64,000 bases of DNA from Photobacterium halotolerans DSM 18316 (GCF_000425165.1 NZ_AULG01000013.1:62001-126000); one strand, 5' to 3'; positions 43,394 through 51,713 are shown, counted from the stretch's first letter. Notes: generated by a model not told the origin, from the letters alone. Program-made: numbers and translations.

Positions 43394-44467
43394 ATGGAAA
43401 ATATTCTTGAAGTAAATGATATTGAATGCAGTGGATTAGATTTTATATCCCCTTCTTTGTTGAAGTCTCAATATCCGATATCAGCAAATGAAAAGTTCGA
43501 AATTAATAAGTTTAGAAAAACTATTTGTGACATCATTGATGGCAATGATCCCAGATTACTTGTGATTTGTGGGCCATGTTCTATTCATGATCCTTATGCT
43601 GCTATTGAGTATGCACAGCGATTGAAGCGGATATCTGAAAAAGTTGAAGGTCAAATCTTTATTGTAATGCGGGCTTATCTTGAAAAACCGCGTACTGTCT
43701 CCGGATGGAAGGGATTGATCAACGATCCCAATATGGATGGGAGTTGCAATATTGAACAAGGGTTAAAAGTATCGAGAGATTTTTTAACTCGTCTTGTTCA
43801 ACTTGGTATACCGTTAGCAACGGAAGTGCTTGATCCAAACATTTCACACTATTTCAATGATATTTTTAGCTGGGCAGCAGTTGGTGCCAGAACTGCTGAG
43901 TCTCAAATACATCGTGAGCTTGCATCAGGTCTATCAATGCCCGTTGGCTATAAAAACTCAACCAGTGGCAGTGTCTTACCTGCAATTCATGCCATACAGT
44001 CATCGTCATTATCGCATAGCCATATTGGTGTGAATGAAGACGGAAAAGTTTGCTTGATGAGAACGCCAGGAAACTCACATGGTCACATTATTCTTCGTGG
44101 CGGAAAGTCACCCAATTATAGCCATGAGGATGTAATAAGACATGTGTCGGAATTGAAGAAACTCGGTGTCAGACCGAACGTTGTAGTTGATTGTAGCCAT
44201 GGGAATTCAGAGAAAGATTTTCGTCGTCAGTCCATTGTCGTCGATTCAGTGATCATTCAAATTATGCAGGGAAATCGCCATATTGTCGGATTAATGCTTG
44301 AGAGTCACCTTTACGAAGGGAATCAACCTATTCTTGAACAACGTGAGCAAATGAAATATGGCGTTTCTATTACGGATAGCTGCGTTGGTTGGCAAGAAAC
44401 GGAGAAGATCTTGTTGGATATTCATCAAAAAATGAAGAAAGTGAACTCGGGAAAGACAGGCGAATGA
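43394..44467 (+). CDS. Type I DAHP synthase (AroF/G/H family)
   Basis: A 357-residue 3-deoxy-D-arabino-heptulosonate-7-phosphate synthase, first step of the shikimate pathway. Motifs: DPRLLVICGPCSIHDP, MRAYLEKPRTVSGWKGLIND, AVGARTAESQIHRELASGL and VVDCSHGNSEKDF. The frame opens at 43304, but the start at MENILEVND (43394) gives the family length and aligns with E. coli AroF. No start has a clear Shine-Dalgarno site. As the last gene of the phenazine cluster it would raise chorismate supply. Pseudomonad PhzC, by contrast, is a type II enzyme. Confidence 0.92.
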   Translation: MENILEVNDIECSGLDFISPSLLKSQYPISANEKFEINKFRKTICDIIDGNDPRLLVICGPCSIHDPYAAIEYAQRLKRISEKVEGQIFIVMRAYLEKPRTVSGWKGLINDPNMDGSCNIEQGLKVSRDFLTRLVQLGIPLATEVLDPNISHYFNDIFSWAAVGARTAESQIHRELASGLSMPVGYKNSTSGSVLPAIHAIQSSSLSHSHIGVNEDGKVCLMRTPGNSHGHIILRGGKSPNYSHEDVIRHVSELKKLGVRPNVVVDCSHGNSEKDFRRQSIVVDSVIIQIMQGNRHIVGLMLESHLYEGNQPILEQREQMKYGVSITDSCVGWQETEKILLDIHQKMKKVNSGKTGE

Positions 44468-44539
44468 TACAACGCATGTATGATCCCAGATGATTTCGAG
44501 CTGACCTTCGATTAAAAGTGGATGCATGAATGAATTATT

Positions 44540-44567
44540 TCGGTGTTTGGCATAAACCGAACACCGA
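44540..44567 (+). terminator. Hairpin after the phenazine cluster, possible terminator
   Basis: TCGGTGTTTGG-CATAAA-CCGAACACCGA forms an 11-bp stem with one G-U pair. There is no strong T-run on either side, so termination is plausible but not certain. Confidence 0.5.
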
Positions 44568-44570
44568 CTA

Positions 44571-44960
44571 TTATGCATGAATATCCGACCATTTCAGTCC
44601 GAATTTTGTTAGATACTTTTGCAGGCGGTTGGAGTCGTTACTGGACGATTTCTGTAATCTGCTGACATTGAAGAGCACACGTTCGGCGTCGGCCAGCGTA
44701 CATAAACGGGTAATGGTTGCAGTTATATCCCAGAAACTTCCCCGTCAGAGGGCATGAGGCGATTTTGCAAATCGCAGAAACTCAGTTTTGCTTCTTTACT
44801 AAATTGAACGCATTTCCCATTTTTTCGAGTAAAGCACTCCAGTTTAAAGTGGAGGTTGGCCGGAATATCTTCACGACGATCTTTCAGTGCTGGGAGTGAA
44901 TAGGCCTATAAATTAATGCGGGCTAACTAATCCTCATGGTATTACCCGTACGAATCTGTG
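44571..44960 (-). pseudogene. rtcR: Relic of rtcR (sigma-54 regulator of RNA repair genes), 3' part
   Basis: On the minus strand, broken frames read LARINL, a stop, then AYSLPALKDRREDIPANLHF, KLECFTRKNGKCVQFSKEA, a frameshift, and ITATITRLCTLADAERV with a C-terminal SRLQKSSSNDSNRLQKYL. This order matches the AAA+ end and C-terminal part of RtcR, where EDLYARINLW, LPxLRDRREDI and GNFRDLNAAVTRMATL occur. It has at least two in-frame stops and one shift and lacks the N-terminal CARF-like part. No rtcA or rtcB is in the window. Confidence 0.75.
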
Positions 44961-44993
44961 GTTGCAGCAGGGCGGGAGCATCCTTTACTTATA

Positions 44994-45490
44994 TTATAAC
45001 CCAAAGAAATCCCTTGACCGATAATCATCTCTCCAAGCTACCTTTTTCAGTTTTATTTTTGGCTTAGGGCGCCATAGTCACACTGTTTTATTATGTTCAT
45101 CACAAAACGCCTGAACAGCGCAATGTTCTCATCCGCATCATCTGGGGTTATTCGTGAGCTATCTTCTTTGAAAAAATATCTAACACGTAATAAAACGTTT
45201 CGATGCTACCTTTACCTTGATAACATGATGCCGCTCCAGGGCGACGATACTTCGAACTGTCGGTCACTTTTCTTTCAAATCGTCTGGTCAATTGGCCTTT
45301 GGCTGAAAAACATACTGTTCTAATTTACGGCCATGTTAATCTTGAACAATTTCTGTCACTGCTTGCTCTTTTGTGCGTCGAATACTGCCTGAAATTGAGA
45401 AACAACGGCTTCATGAAGCTTTGGCTGGTTGTTTTCACCTGGGCAAATATGTGCGCTTTTCTGTCTCCGAAGAAACATATTCAATAAGGT
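44994..45490 (-). pseudogene. Relic of an ISAs1-family transposase, C-terminal half
   Basis: On the minus strand, shifted frames give HGRKLEQYVFQPKANWPDDL, KEKWPTVRSIVALE, KGSIETFYYVLDI, RITPDDADENIALFRRFVMN, IIKQCDYGALSQK and finally LKKVAWRDDYRSRDFFGL before a stop. These correspond in order to the C-terminal half of ISAs1/H-repeat-associated transposases. At least three frameshifts or stops show that it is dead. It abuts the rtcR relic. Confidence 0.72.
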
Positions 45491-45740
45491 TCAATTTCTT
45501 AGACTAGTTAAGAGTTTACGTCTATTAAAGGATAGTTTCTAACAAAGTGCGACTCAGCCCTGATTTTGCTGACATCCTCAGGGAAAATTCTGGACGAATT
45601 TATAGGTAGTCAGTGCCGGGAGTGCCTGCAACCGATCCAGGCAGCGACAAAGCACTAAAAGCATTTCTGAGCACTATTTGGGCTAACAAAGACTTTCTGG
45701 CGCAGTAAAGCGTGATGGCGCATATGTGTCGTTATGCGGT
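45491..45740. other. Non-coding or decayed stretch
   Basis: About 250 bases between the transposase relic and the aegerolysin terminator. No long open frame or recognisable protein relic was found on either strand. Confidence 0.4.
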
Positions 45741-45784
45741 GAAAAAGAGAAAGGCAGTGGGGATAGTGTATCCCGCACTGCCTT
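45741..45784 (-). terminator. Terminator of the aegerolysin gene
   Basis: On the minus strand, AAGGCAGTG-C-GGGATA pairs with TATCCCCACTGCCTT around a CAC loop with one bulge, then TCTCTTTTT. It starts 6 bases after the stop codon. Confidence 0.85.
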
Positions 45785-45789
45785 AGTTG

Positions 45790-46203
45790 TTAGCCGACGT
45801 GTTTCTTAATGACTTCCACCGTCAGGACACCGATGGCGCCAGAGTTCATGGAGCCACCAGTCACAGAGACAACATACTTGCTGTTCTGGCCTGTTTGAGA
45901 CCAGCTGTTTGACTTACTGCCCCAGGGACAATCCCAAACCAGGGTCACGACTTTTGTTGAACCGTCGTACAGATCAAACGAACCTTGGGTACCGGAAGCT
46001 GAATCAGAGCGACCACAGGAGCTTACGATGTTAAAACCTTCCTGCCCAATTTCGACGACTTGCCCATTCACTTCTTCAGGTGACAGTTCATGATCTTTAT
46101 TGTCGTACTGATAAAATTTACCCCAGCTGTGTTGCGCATTTTTCACTTGCAGGTTGCAGTTATCTGCGATGACGGTATAGCTGACCCATTGTGCGTAAGC
46201 CAT
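45790..46203 (-). CDS. Aegerolysin-family protein
   Basis: A 137-residue small beta-sandwich protein of the aegerolysin family (fungal ostreolysin/pleurotolysin A, some bacterial members), which bind specific membrane lipids such as sphingomyelin or ceramide phosphoethanolamine. The match runs over the full length: MAYAQWVSYTV start, KNAQHSWGKFYQ, CGRSDSASGTQGSFDLYDG, VWDCPWGSKSNSW and a final GAIGVLTVEVIKK. It has no signal peptide, as is usual in the family. A strong AAGGAGCTTAC site and a good terminator indicate a working gene. No MACPF partner gene is in the window. Confidence 0.88.
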   Translation of the reverse strand: MAYAQWVSYTVIADNCNLQVKNAQHSWGKFYQYDNKDHELSPEEVNGQVVEIGQEGFNIVSSCGRSDSASGTQGSFDLYDGSTKVVTLVWDCPWGSKSNSWSQTGQNSKYVVSVTGGSMNSGAIGVLTVEVIKKHVG

Positions 46204-46584
46204 GTAAGCTCCTTAAAAATACAATTAAGTTTAAGAAACCTAGAATTATCGCTGACGACTCATTACCACTTACTAGCGATTGTTCTAAGCAGTCAGCATG
46301 AAATTAGTTAATGAATATCCGAATAACAACAGCATGTTTATGATGTGTGATTTTGGGATAAGAATTCTGTAATTCATCATCATATGATTTACATATTGGC
46401 TTAGAATTTGGTTTCTGCACGAATATTCCCTTCTTTGAACTAAGGCGATGAATTGCCCGAATTTGATGAAACGCGTCGATTTCCACCAAGGCTCTCCGGT
46501 TCATCCGTCACGAATGCTGTTTTTACCTTGTAGATTCTTTTATCAACATCTACTATTCAATCGCTATCAAGGATGAGAGTATCA
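46204..46584. other. AT-rich gap upstream of the aegerolysin gene
   Basis: About 380 bases. A 66-codon minus-strand frame at 46304-46504 has no family I recognise and no clear ribosome-binding site, so I leave it uncalled. The region probably carries the promoters of the divergent aegerolysin and DUF2946 genes. Confidence 0.4.
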
Positions 46585-46935
46585 ATGCGCCCAGGGAATC
46601 CACTACACAGAATGATGATTGTTGCCAGCCTGTTGAGCTGGCTGTTGATCATTGCTATGCCTGTGGTCAATGCCCATCACCAGCCTGCGGGCACCTGGGC
46701 CAGCTTGTGTACACTGGGCGGTTTTAAACTCGTCAAACTGGCCGATGGTAAAGATCAGCTCAAGCATGATACTCAGGGGCACTGTCCCATCGGTGTTTTC
46801 AGCCTGGCGCATATTGATGACAGATGGCTGGGGCTGGGTGAGCCAGGGCTCGAACAACCAGTCAGCGCCTATCAGTTCACGCCTCGCCAGTGGCACTATT
46901 TTCTTTCGCCTTCCAGAGCGCCGCCAGCGGTTTAA
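46585..46935 (+). CDS. DUF2946-family protein
   Basis: A 116-residue protein with one N-terminal hydrophobic segment that may be a signal or anchor (MMIVASLLSWLLIIAMPVVNA) and a cysteine/histidine-bearing body (LCTLGGFKLVKL, GHCPIGVFSLAH). DUF2946 proteins are often encoded next to copper or iron genes and the PepSY membrane protein, as here. AAGGA overlaps the earlier ATG at 46573, so the ATG at 46585 is preferred. Function unknown. Confidence 0.7.
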   Translation: MRPGNPLHRMMIVASLLSWLLIIAMPVVNAHHQPAGTWASLCTLGGFKLVKLADGKDQLKHDTQGHCPIGVFSLAHIDDRWLGLGEPGLEQPVSAYQFTPRQWHYFLSPSRAPPAV

Positions 46936-47058
46936 CCGGGATAGATCCGTCTGATCCCGGCTTACGCATTCCCCAAACATTTCTCTATGCTGGTTGTTTC
47001 TGCCTGACAGACAGAAACGGTGTAATTGTGCGTATTTTTCGCACTGGAAGGAAACTCA

Positions 47059-48468
47059 ATGACAAATAATAACGAGACTCTGGCGCAGCAGGATAAGCTG
47101 CCATCACCACAACGTAACGGTTACATGACGGCCTGGCGCTGGCATTTTTATGCCGGTTTGTATGTGGTGCCTTTTTTGCTCATGCTGGCGGTAACCGGCC
47201 TGATGATGCTCTACGCGGGGACGATTGATAATATCCGTTTCAAAGACCTGCTTTTTGTCGAGCCTGCTGCTCAAAGTCTGCCTGTCAGTCAGCAGCTCAA
47301 TGCTGTTCAGCAAGCTTATCCCCAGGCCACAATTCATCAATATTTAACCCCTAAGCAGCCTGAAGATGCGGCGCGTTTTGCGGTAGTGACAGCAGATGGA
47401 CACGGCTTGTTCGTGACAGTGAACCCTTACACAGCTGAAGTGCTGGGCTCACTTGATCGCGATAACAACCTGTACACGCTGGCGAATGAAATACACGGCA
47501 CGCTGCTTATCGGCAACATCGGCGATCGCCTGATTGAACTGGCGGCGAGTTTTGCCGTGATCCTGATTGTGAGTGGTGCTTACATGTGGTGGCCGCGCGA
47601 CAACGCCAGCAGAGCCGGTGCGCTGCGTGTGCGTATGACCAGCGGCAAGCGTACGTTCTGGCGCGATCTTCACGCGAATCTTGGGATCTTAACGTCTGTG
47701 TTTTTACTGCTTTTTCTGCTGTCTGGCCTGTCCTGGTCGGGAATCTGGGGAAGCAAGATGGTTCAGGCATGGAACAGCTTTCCCGCGGAGGTATTTGGTG
47801 ATGTCCCACTCTCGGATGCCAAGCATGCCGACATGAACCACGGCGAACTGGAAGAAGTGCCGTGGAACCTGGAGCAAACGCCTGTGCCTGTGTCTGGCTC
47901 ACATGCCGGCCATCACGGCATGGCGGGTAAGGTGGATCTGGAGTCGGTTGTTTCGTTTGCCAAACAGCAGGGCTTTACGTCATTTCGTGTCAATCTGCCT
48001 AAAGGTGAGCAGGGCGCATACAGCGTGCTGCAAAGCACCATGAGTAACGATATTAACGATGCGACGCAAGACCGCACCCTGCACATCGACCAGTACACAG
48101 GCAAGATTCTGGCAGATATCAGGTACGAACAATATTCCCCGATGGCGAAAGTGATGGCGTGGGGCATTGCGCTGCACGAGGGCGATTTTGGCTGGTGGAA
48201 CAAAGCAGCAAACACTGTGCTCTGCCTGGCATTCATTGTGATCAGCCTGAGTGGTATCGCGATGTGGTGGCTGCGCCGGCCGAAAGGCAAGCGTGTGCTG
48301 TCTGCACCGCCTGCACCGAAGAATATGACGCTGTGGAAAGGCGCAACGGTGGTGATTATGGTGTTAGGTGTGTGTTTCCCGCTGGCAGGGATAGCGATTG
48401 TGACTGTGCTGCTCGCCGACCGTCTGATCTTCAGCCGGGTCCCGACACTCGCGCGATTCTTTGGGTAA
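47059..48468 (+). CDS. PepSY-associated membrane protein
   Basis: A 469-residue inner-membrane protein with four or five helices: WHFYAGLYVVPFLLMLAVTGLMMLY near the start, a pair around ELAASFAVILIVSGAYMWWP and LLFLLSGLSWSGIW, and C-terminal helices. A periplasmic PepSY region lies in between. Members occur with siderophore uptake genes and are thought to be ferric reductases or iron-linked. The start at 47059 (MTNNNET) has GGAAGGAAACTCA upstream. Confidence 0.85.
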   Translation: MTNNNETLAQQDKLPSPQRNGYMTAWRWHFYAGLYVVPFLLMLAVTGLMMLYAGTIDNIRFKDLLFVEPAAQSLPVSQQLNAVQQAYPQATIHQYLTPKQPEDAARFAVVTADGHGLFVTVNPYTAEVLGSLDRDNNLYTLANEIHGTLLIGNIGDRLIELAASFAVILIVSGAYMWWPRDNASRAGALRVRMTSGKRTFWRDLHANLGILTSVFLLLFLLSGLSWSGIWGSKMVQAWNSFPAEVFGDVPLSDAKHADMNHGELEEVPWNLEQTPVPVSGSHAGHHGMAGKVDLESVVSFAKQQGFTSFRVNLPKGEQGAYSVLQSTMSNDINDATQDRTLHIDQYTGKILADIRYEQYSPMAKVMAWGIALHEGDFGWWNKAANTVLCLAFIVISLSGIAMWWLRRPKGKRVLSAPPAPKNMTLWKGATVVIMVLGVCFPLAGIAIVTVLLADRLIFSRVPTLARFFG

Positions 48469-48477
48469 TTTTCATTT

Positions 48478-48591
48478 CCCTCCCCTTGGCAAGGGGAGGG
48501 TTAGGGTGGGGTTTCGAACAGCGCGCACGGATTTGGCATTTGTGCTCAGTAACCCCCTCCTAACCTCCCCCTTGAAAAGGGGGAGGAACTG
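48478..48591. repeat. Palindromic repeat unit, copy 3
   Basis: The same two-hairpin unit as at 19.7-20.0 kb, lying between the convergent PepSY and kinase-like genes. The central part (TTTCGAACAGCGCGCACGG) differs from the other copies while the hairpin arms are conserved. Confidence 0.9.
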
Positions 48592-48629
48592 TCCGAGTAG
48601 TGTAGTCCATAACAGGCATGATTTTCGGA

Positions 48630-49406
48630 TCATGCAGCTAAATTGAGCCAGTCTGGTAAAACCTGCCGAAACCAGTTGAGGTAGTGATCGCAGTCTGGCT
48701 TTTGCCTGTCTTTCAAAATATTCACCACCTCCACCACAATCCATGCTTTGGCAAGAATAAGGTGCTTTATCAGCGTCTCTTGCGTTAACAGGGAAGTATG
48801 CGCCAGATACCGGTTAGTGATGGCTTTATAAGCGGTAATGTTGCCCATGCCTTTTACCAGTGGCGCTAAATCTATCGCTGGACTGCCCTGACCTAAGCGC
48901 TCCCAGTCGAATAACACCAAATCACCATTGTCTCGTTTGCCCCAATTACCAGCGTTACTGTCGCCAGACAGACAGGCAAGCGGGGAGAAAAGAGGTTCAG
49001 ACTGCTCTCTCAGCTTAAGTAATTGTGCTTCGCTTTGGCCTGAAAGTTGGAGATGTTCTAATGCTTGGAATGTATGCTGAGCTTTCCAGTCATGTAGCCG
49101 TTTTGGGTGCTCGGGACGAAGCGAAAAGTGGTGAACAGCAGTTAACTGTCGAAAACATCTTGGATCGTCTTGCAGCTCCTCCAGAGAAACTGAATGTGGA
49201 ATGTATTCGAGTTGAAGTACACGGTTGTCGGTATCGCAAAGGTAAACTGCCGGTGTATTTACACCTAACGTGCTCATCTGCGGGGCAATTTGCAGATAGA
49301 AAAGCAATTCAACGTCACTGGCATTGAGCTTTTCTATGTAATGTCTGCCTTCCGTTTTCCTGAGAAAGACCTGAGCGTTACCCATTTGAGTGAGTTCTTG
49401 AGTCAT
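48630..49406 (-). CDS. Phosphotransferase-family protein (APH/choline-kinase-like)
   Basis: A 258-residue kinase-like protein. The catalytic loop is ACLSGDSNAGNWG (the usual HGD is SGD here) and the metal-binding loop is LVLFDWERLGQGSPAIDLA. The substrate could be a small alcohol or thiamine-like compound; antibiotic resistance cannot be claimed. The start at 49406 (MTQELTQ) has AGGTATCACA upstream. The frame continues 32 codons 5' to a TTG overlapping the next gene, which is less likely. Confidence 0.75.
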   Translation of the reverse strand: MTQELTQMGNAQVFLRKTEGRHYIEKLNASDVELLFYLQIAPQMSTLGVNTPAVYLCDTDNRVLQLEYIPHSVSLEELQDDPRCFRQLTAVHHFSLRPEHPKRLHDWKAQHTFQALEHLQLSGQSEAQLLKLREQSEPLFSPLACLSGDSNAGNWGKRDNGDLVLFDWERLGQGSPAIDLAPLVKGMGNITAYKAITNRYLAHTSLLTQETLIKHLILAKAWIVVEVVNILKDRQKPDCDHYLNWFRQVLPDWLNLAA

Positions 49407-49491
49407 TGTGATACCTGATGTTTCAGGGTTACCTGAATAACCGGGATGACAGATAACGCCCACAGAATCATGGCAAAGAGATATGCCATAG

Positions 49492-50067
49492 TTAACTTCC
49501 AATGAGTGCTATGTGACGTTTTATCGTCTCGGCGCATTCTGATGCTGACAATCTGTCAGTGTTGACGGTTAAATCATAGCTAATGCCTTGATGCACTCGG
49601 GAAGCTTGCTCAATGGCAGAGCCTGGGAGCCTGTCCCCCCGCTTCCTCTCACGCAGTCTGAGCGATTCGTCAGAGCAGGTTACACCTATGTATAAACAGT
49701 TGCAGCCAGCAAGGACAGACTGCCAGATTGCCATTTCGGTTTCACCGTCGATTACATCGTCCACGATGACTTTAAGACCGGAATCAATCATATGTCTGAC
49801 CGTTGTTCGGTAAACGGTGTTTACTTTTTTACCGAAACTGCCCGAGGAAATACGCTTGACCGGTTGGTTTTGCAGTAACTGGGTTTGCCAGTAAAACCCA
49901 TCTGCCTTTTGGTCGGATTCTCCCAGTGCATTGGCATTATCAGGCATCATCACGATGAAGGTGTCGATACCAAGGTGCAGATAGTAATCGTCCAGACAGT
50001 GTTGTAGTTCGCGGGCAATTGAGCTTTTACCAGCACTGCTGGGTCCGTTGAGAAAGATGAGATCCAT
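49492..50067 (-). CDS. Chloramphenicol-phosphotransferase-like P-loop kinase
   Basis: A 191-residue P-loop protein. Walker A is FLNGPSSAGKSSIARELQ at the N-terminus, with a middle VIVDDVIDGE strand and an LRERKRGDRLPGSA lid, as in chloramphenicol phosphotransferase-like proteins. Substrate unknown. It runs in the same direction as, and just upstream of, the APH-like gene. Confidence 0.8.
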   Translation of the reverse strand: MDLIFLNGPSSAGKSSIARELQHCLDDYYLHLGIDTFIVMMPDNANALGESDQKADGFYWQTQLLQNQPVKRISSGSFGKKVNTVYRTTVRHMIDSGLKVIVDDVIDGETEMAIWQSVLAGCNCLYIGVTCSDESLRLRERKRGDRLPGSAIEQASRVHQGISYDLTVNTDRLSASECAETIKRHIALIGS

Positions 50068-50100
50068 TTTTTATTTACGTTTAATAGTGAGCAGCAAGAG

Positions 50101-50505
50101 TTACTCCGGAAACCCCGGCAGGTGTTTGGTTAGCATACCGGCTTGGTGCCAGGGTGCCTGCTCATCACAGAAAATCTGACAGTCCGGGGATTTGGATGGC
50201 AACTCGTTCAGTGAGCCTGCCGGCACGATCAAGGCTTTTCCGCTCTGGGACAAATAGGGCAGGTTCGCGCCGCATTGGCCGCAAAAGGCATTGGAGAAAG
50301 TGCGTGTCGGATGGTTGTATCGCACTATGGCCTGTTCACCCTGCTCCCACCGGATATTGTGCGGCTGAGTAAAGAGGTTGGAAGCATGGGCTGATCCCGT
50401 CAGCTTTTTGCACTGATCGCAGTGACACAAATAAAAATGAGAAAAATCGTCATCCAGTGAAAAGGTGACTGCGCCGCACAGGCAAGCGCCGTGTAATTTA
50501 CGCAT
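50101..50505 (-). CDS. GFA/CENP-V-family zinc protein
   Basis: A 134-residue protein of the glutathione-dependent formaldehyde-activating (GFA) family. Zinc cysteines are in GACLCGAVTF, LCHCDQCKKLTGS and FCGQCGAN. Most members have unknown substrates. It lies 33 bases upstream of the P-loop kinase gene on the same strand. AAGGAATGTTCA precedes the ATG. Confidence 0.9.
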   Translation of the reverse strand: MRKLHGACLCGAVTFSLDDDFSHFYLCHCDQCKKLTGSAHASNLFTQPHNIRWEQGEQAIVRYNHPTRTFSNAFCGQCGANLPYLSQSGKALIVPAGSLNELPSKSPDCQIFCDEQAPWHQAGMLTKHLPGFPE

Positions 50506-50749
50506 TGAACATTCCTTGTTGTTCGCAACCTGCTAAATGTTGGATTTAACACTATTGCATATTGTTCAAACTGTAAATGCAAAAATAATCAACGCAATAA
50601 AGCTGGCCGCCACCTGATGGCATTTTTGTTTAATATTCATGTTGATGCGTAATGCCGTTGATAGTAGCCTGACCCCAGCATGCAAAATTGACGTCAGTTG
50701 GCTCAATGGTGAATTGGCATTCTCTTTTTCCCCTACACAGAGAAACTTC

Positions 50750-51676
50750 ATGGATAGAAAACATACCTTTGGTGTCATTTTGGCACTGCTTGCCGCCTTT
50801 TTTAACGGCATGGTTGGCATACTGAGTGTTAACTTGTTTCAGTCGGGCCTCTCGCCGGAAGCCGTGGCATTTTATAAATGCGTCGTTGCCTTGCTGATAA
50901 TTGTGATGTTACTGGCCGTCACCGGACAAACCGCCACTTTGCTTTCTTATGTAAAAACCAAGTGGAAAGCCTTGTCGGTGTGCAGTTTCTTTGGCTTCTT
51001 CATGCTGTACTTTTTTGAAACGGCATCTTACGAAACCCTGAATGTTGCCGTGGTGGTCTTCCTGCTGTTCGGTGTCTCTACCCTGGTAACCTTTTTTGCC
51101 AACGCACTGTTTGAAAAGCGAAACCTGGTGGCGCAGGAATGGATGTCGGTCCTGTTCGCAGTACTGGGTCTGTACCTGATCTTCATGGAAAATGAGACTA
51201 TCGCCAGTTCAGATAATACCGGCTTTGTGTTCGCGGTGCTGGCGGGGGGGGGTTACGGGCTGTTTCTGGTGCTCAATAAGAAACTGAACATTGGCGGCGG
51301 GTTAGTTCCGGTTTGCGGATTGCTGCTGTTTGGTGTGGTGTATCTGTTTGTCCCCTTTTCCATGTCGGGCTTTGCTGGTGTAGAAAGCAATGTCTGGTTA
51401 ACGCTCTTATTGCTGGCGCTGCTGCCCACCATAGGCGGTTTCTGGTGCACGACCAAGTCCCTGACTATTTTGAAAAGCCAGACGGTTCAGCTGGTTGAAC
51501 TTTCGGAACCCATTTTTGCTTTGATGCTGGGTTTTGTTTTCTTAGGTCAGTTAGTCTCGCCGATGCAGATGCTGGGCGGAGGCTGCATTTTGGGAGCGAT
51601 TCTGATCCATGAAGTGAAGCTGTCCACGCTGAAATCACTGAGTAAGCGAAAAGTGGCGACGGGCCCGACCCGGTAA
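50750..51676 (+). CDS. DMT-superfamily transporter
   Basis: A 308-residue membrane protein with about ten helices (FGVILALLAAFFNGMVGIL first; VFLGQLVSPMQMLGGGCILG near the end) in two EamA-type repeats. It is a probable small-molecule exporter. The start is set at MDRKHTFG (50750); the frame is open 37 codons further 5' without transporter character. It is divergent from the GFA gene and ends at a strong terminator. Confidence 0.85.
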   Translation: MDRKHTFGVILALLAAFFNGMVGILSVNLFQSGLSPEAVAFYKCVVALLIIVMLLAVTGQTATLLSYVKTKWKALSVCSFFGFFMLYFFETASYETLNVAVVVFLLFGVSTLVTFFANALFEKRNLVAQEWMSVLFAVLGLYLIFMENETIASSDNTGFVFAVLAGGGYGLFLVLNKKLNIGGGLVPVCGLLLFGVVYLFVPFSMSGFAGVESNVWLTLLLLALLPTIGGFWCTTKSLTILKSQTVQLVELSEPIFALMLGFVFLGQLVSPMQMLGGGCILGAILIHEVKLSTLKSLSKRKVATGPTR

Positions 51677-51713
51677 ACTTTTTCTCTTCTTTATCAGCAT
51701 ACACGTACAGATC

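Noticed and set aside
45093-45487. Plus-strand ORFs of 62-76 codons in the degraded region
   Set aside because: They read antisense through the ISAs1 transposase relic; the minus strand explains the sequence better.
46304-46504. 66-codon minus-strand ORF upstream of the DUF2946 gene
   Set aside because: No recognisable family and no clear ribosome-binding site; AT-rich chance frame is as likely.
48630-50067. Aminoglycoside and chloramphenicol resistance genes
   Set aside because: Both proteins share only the general kinase folds; nothing in the sequence supports activity on antibiotics.
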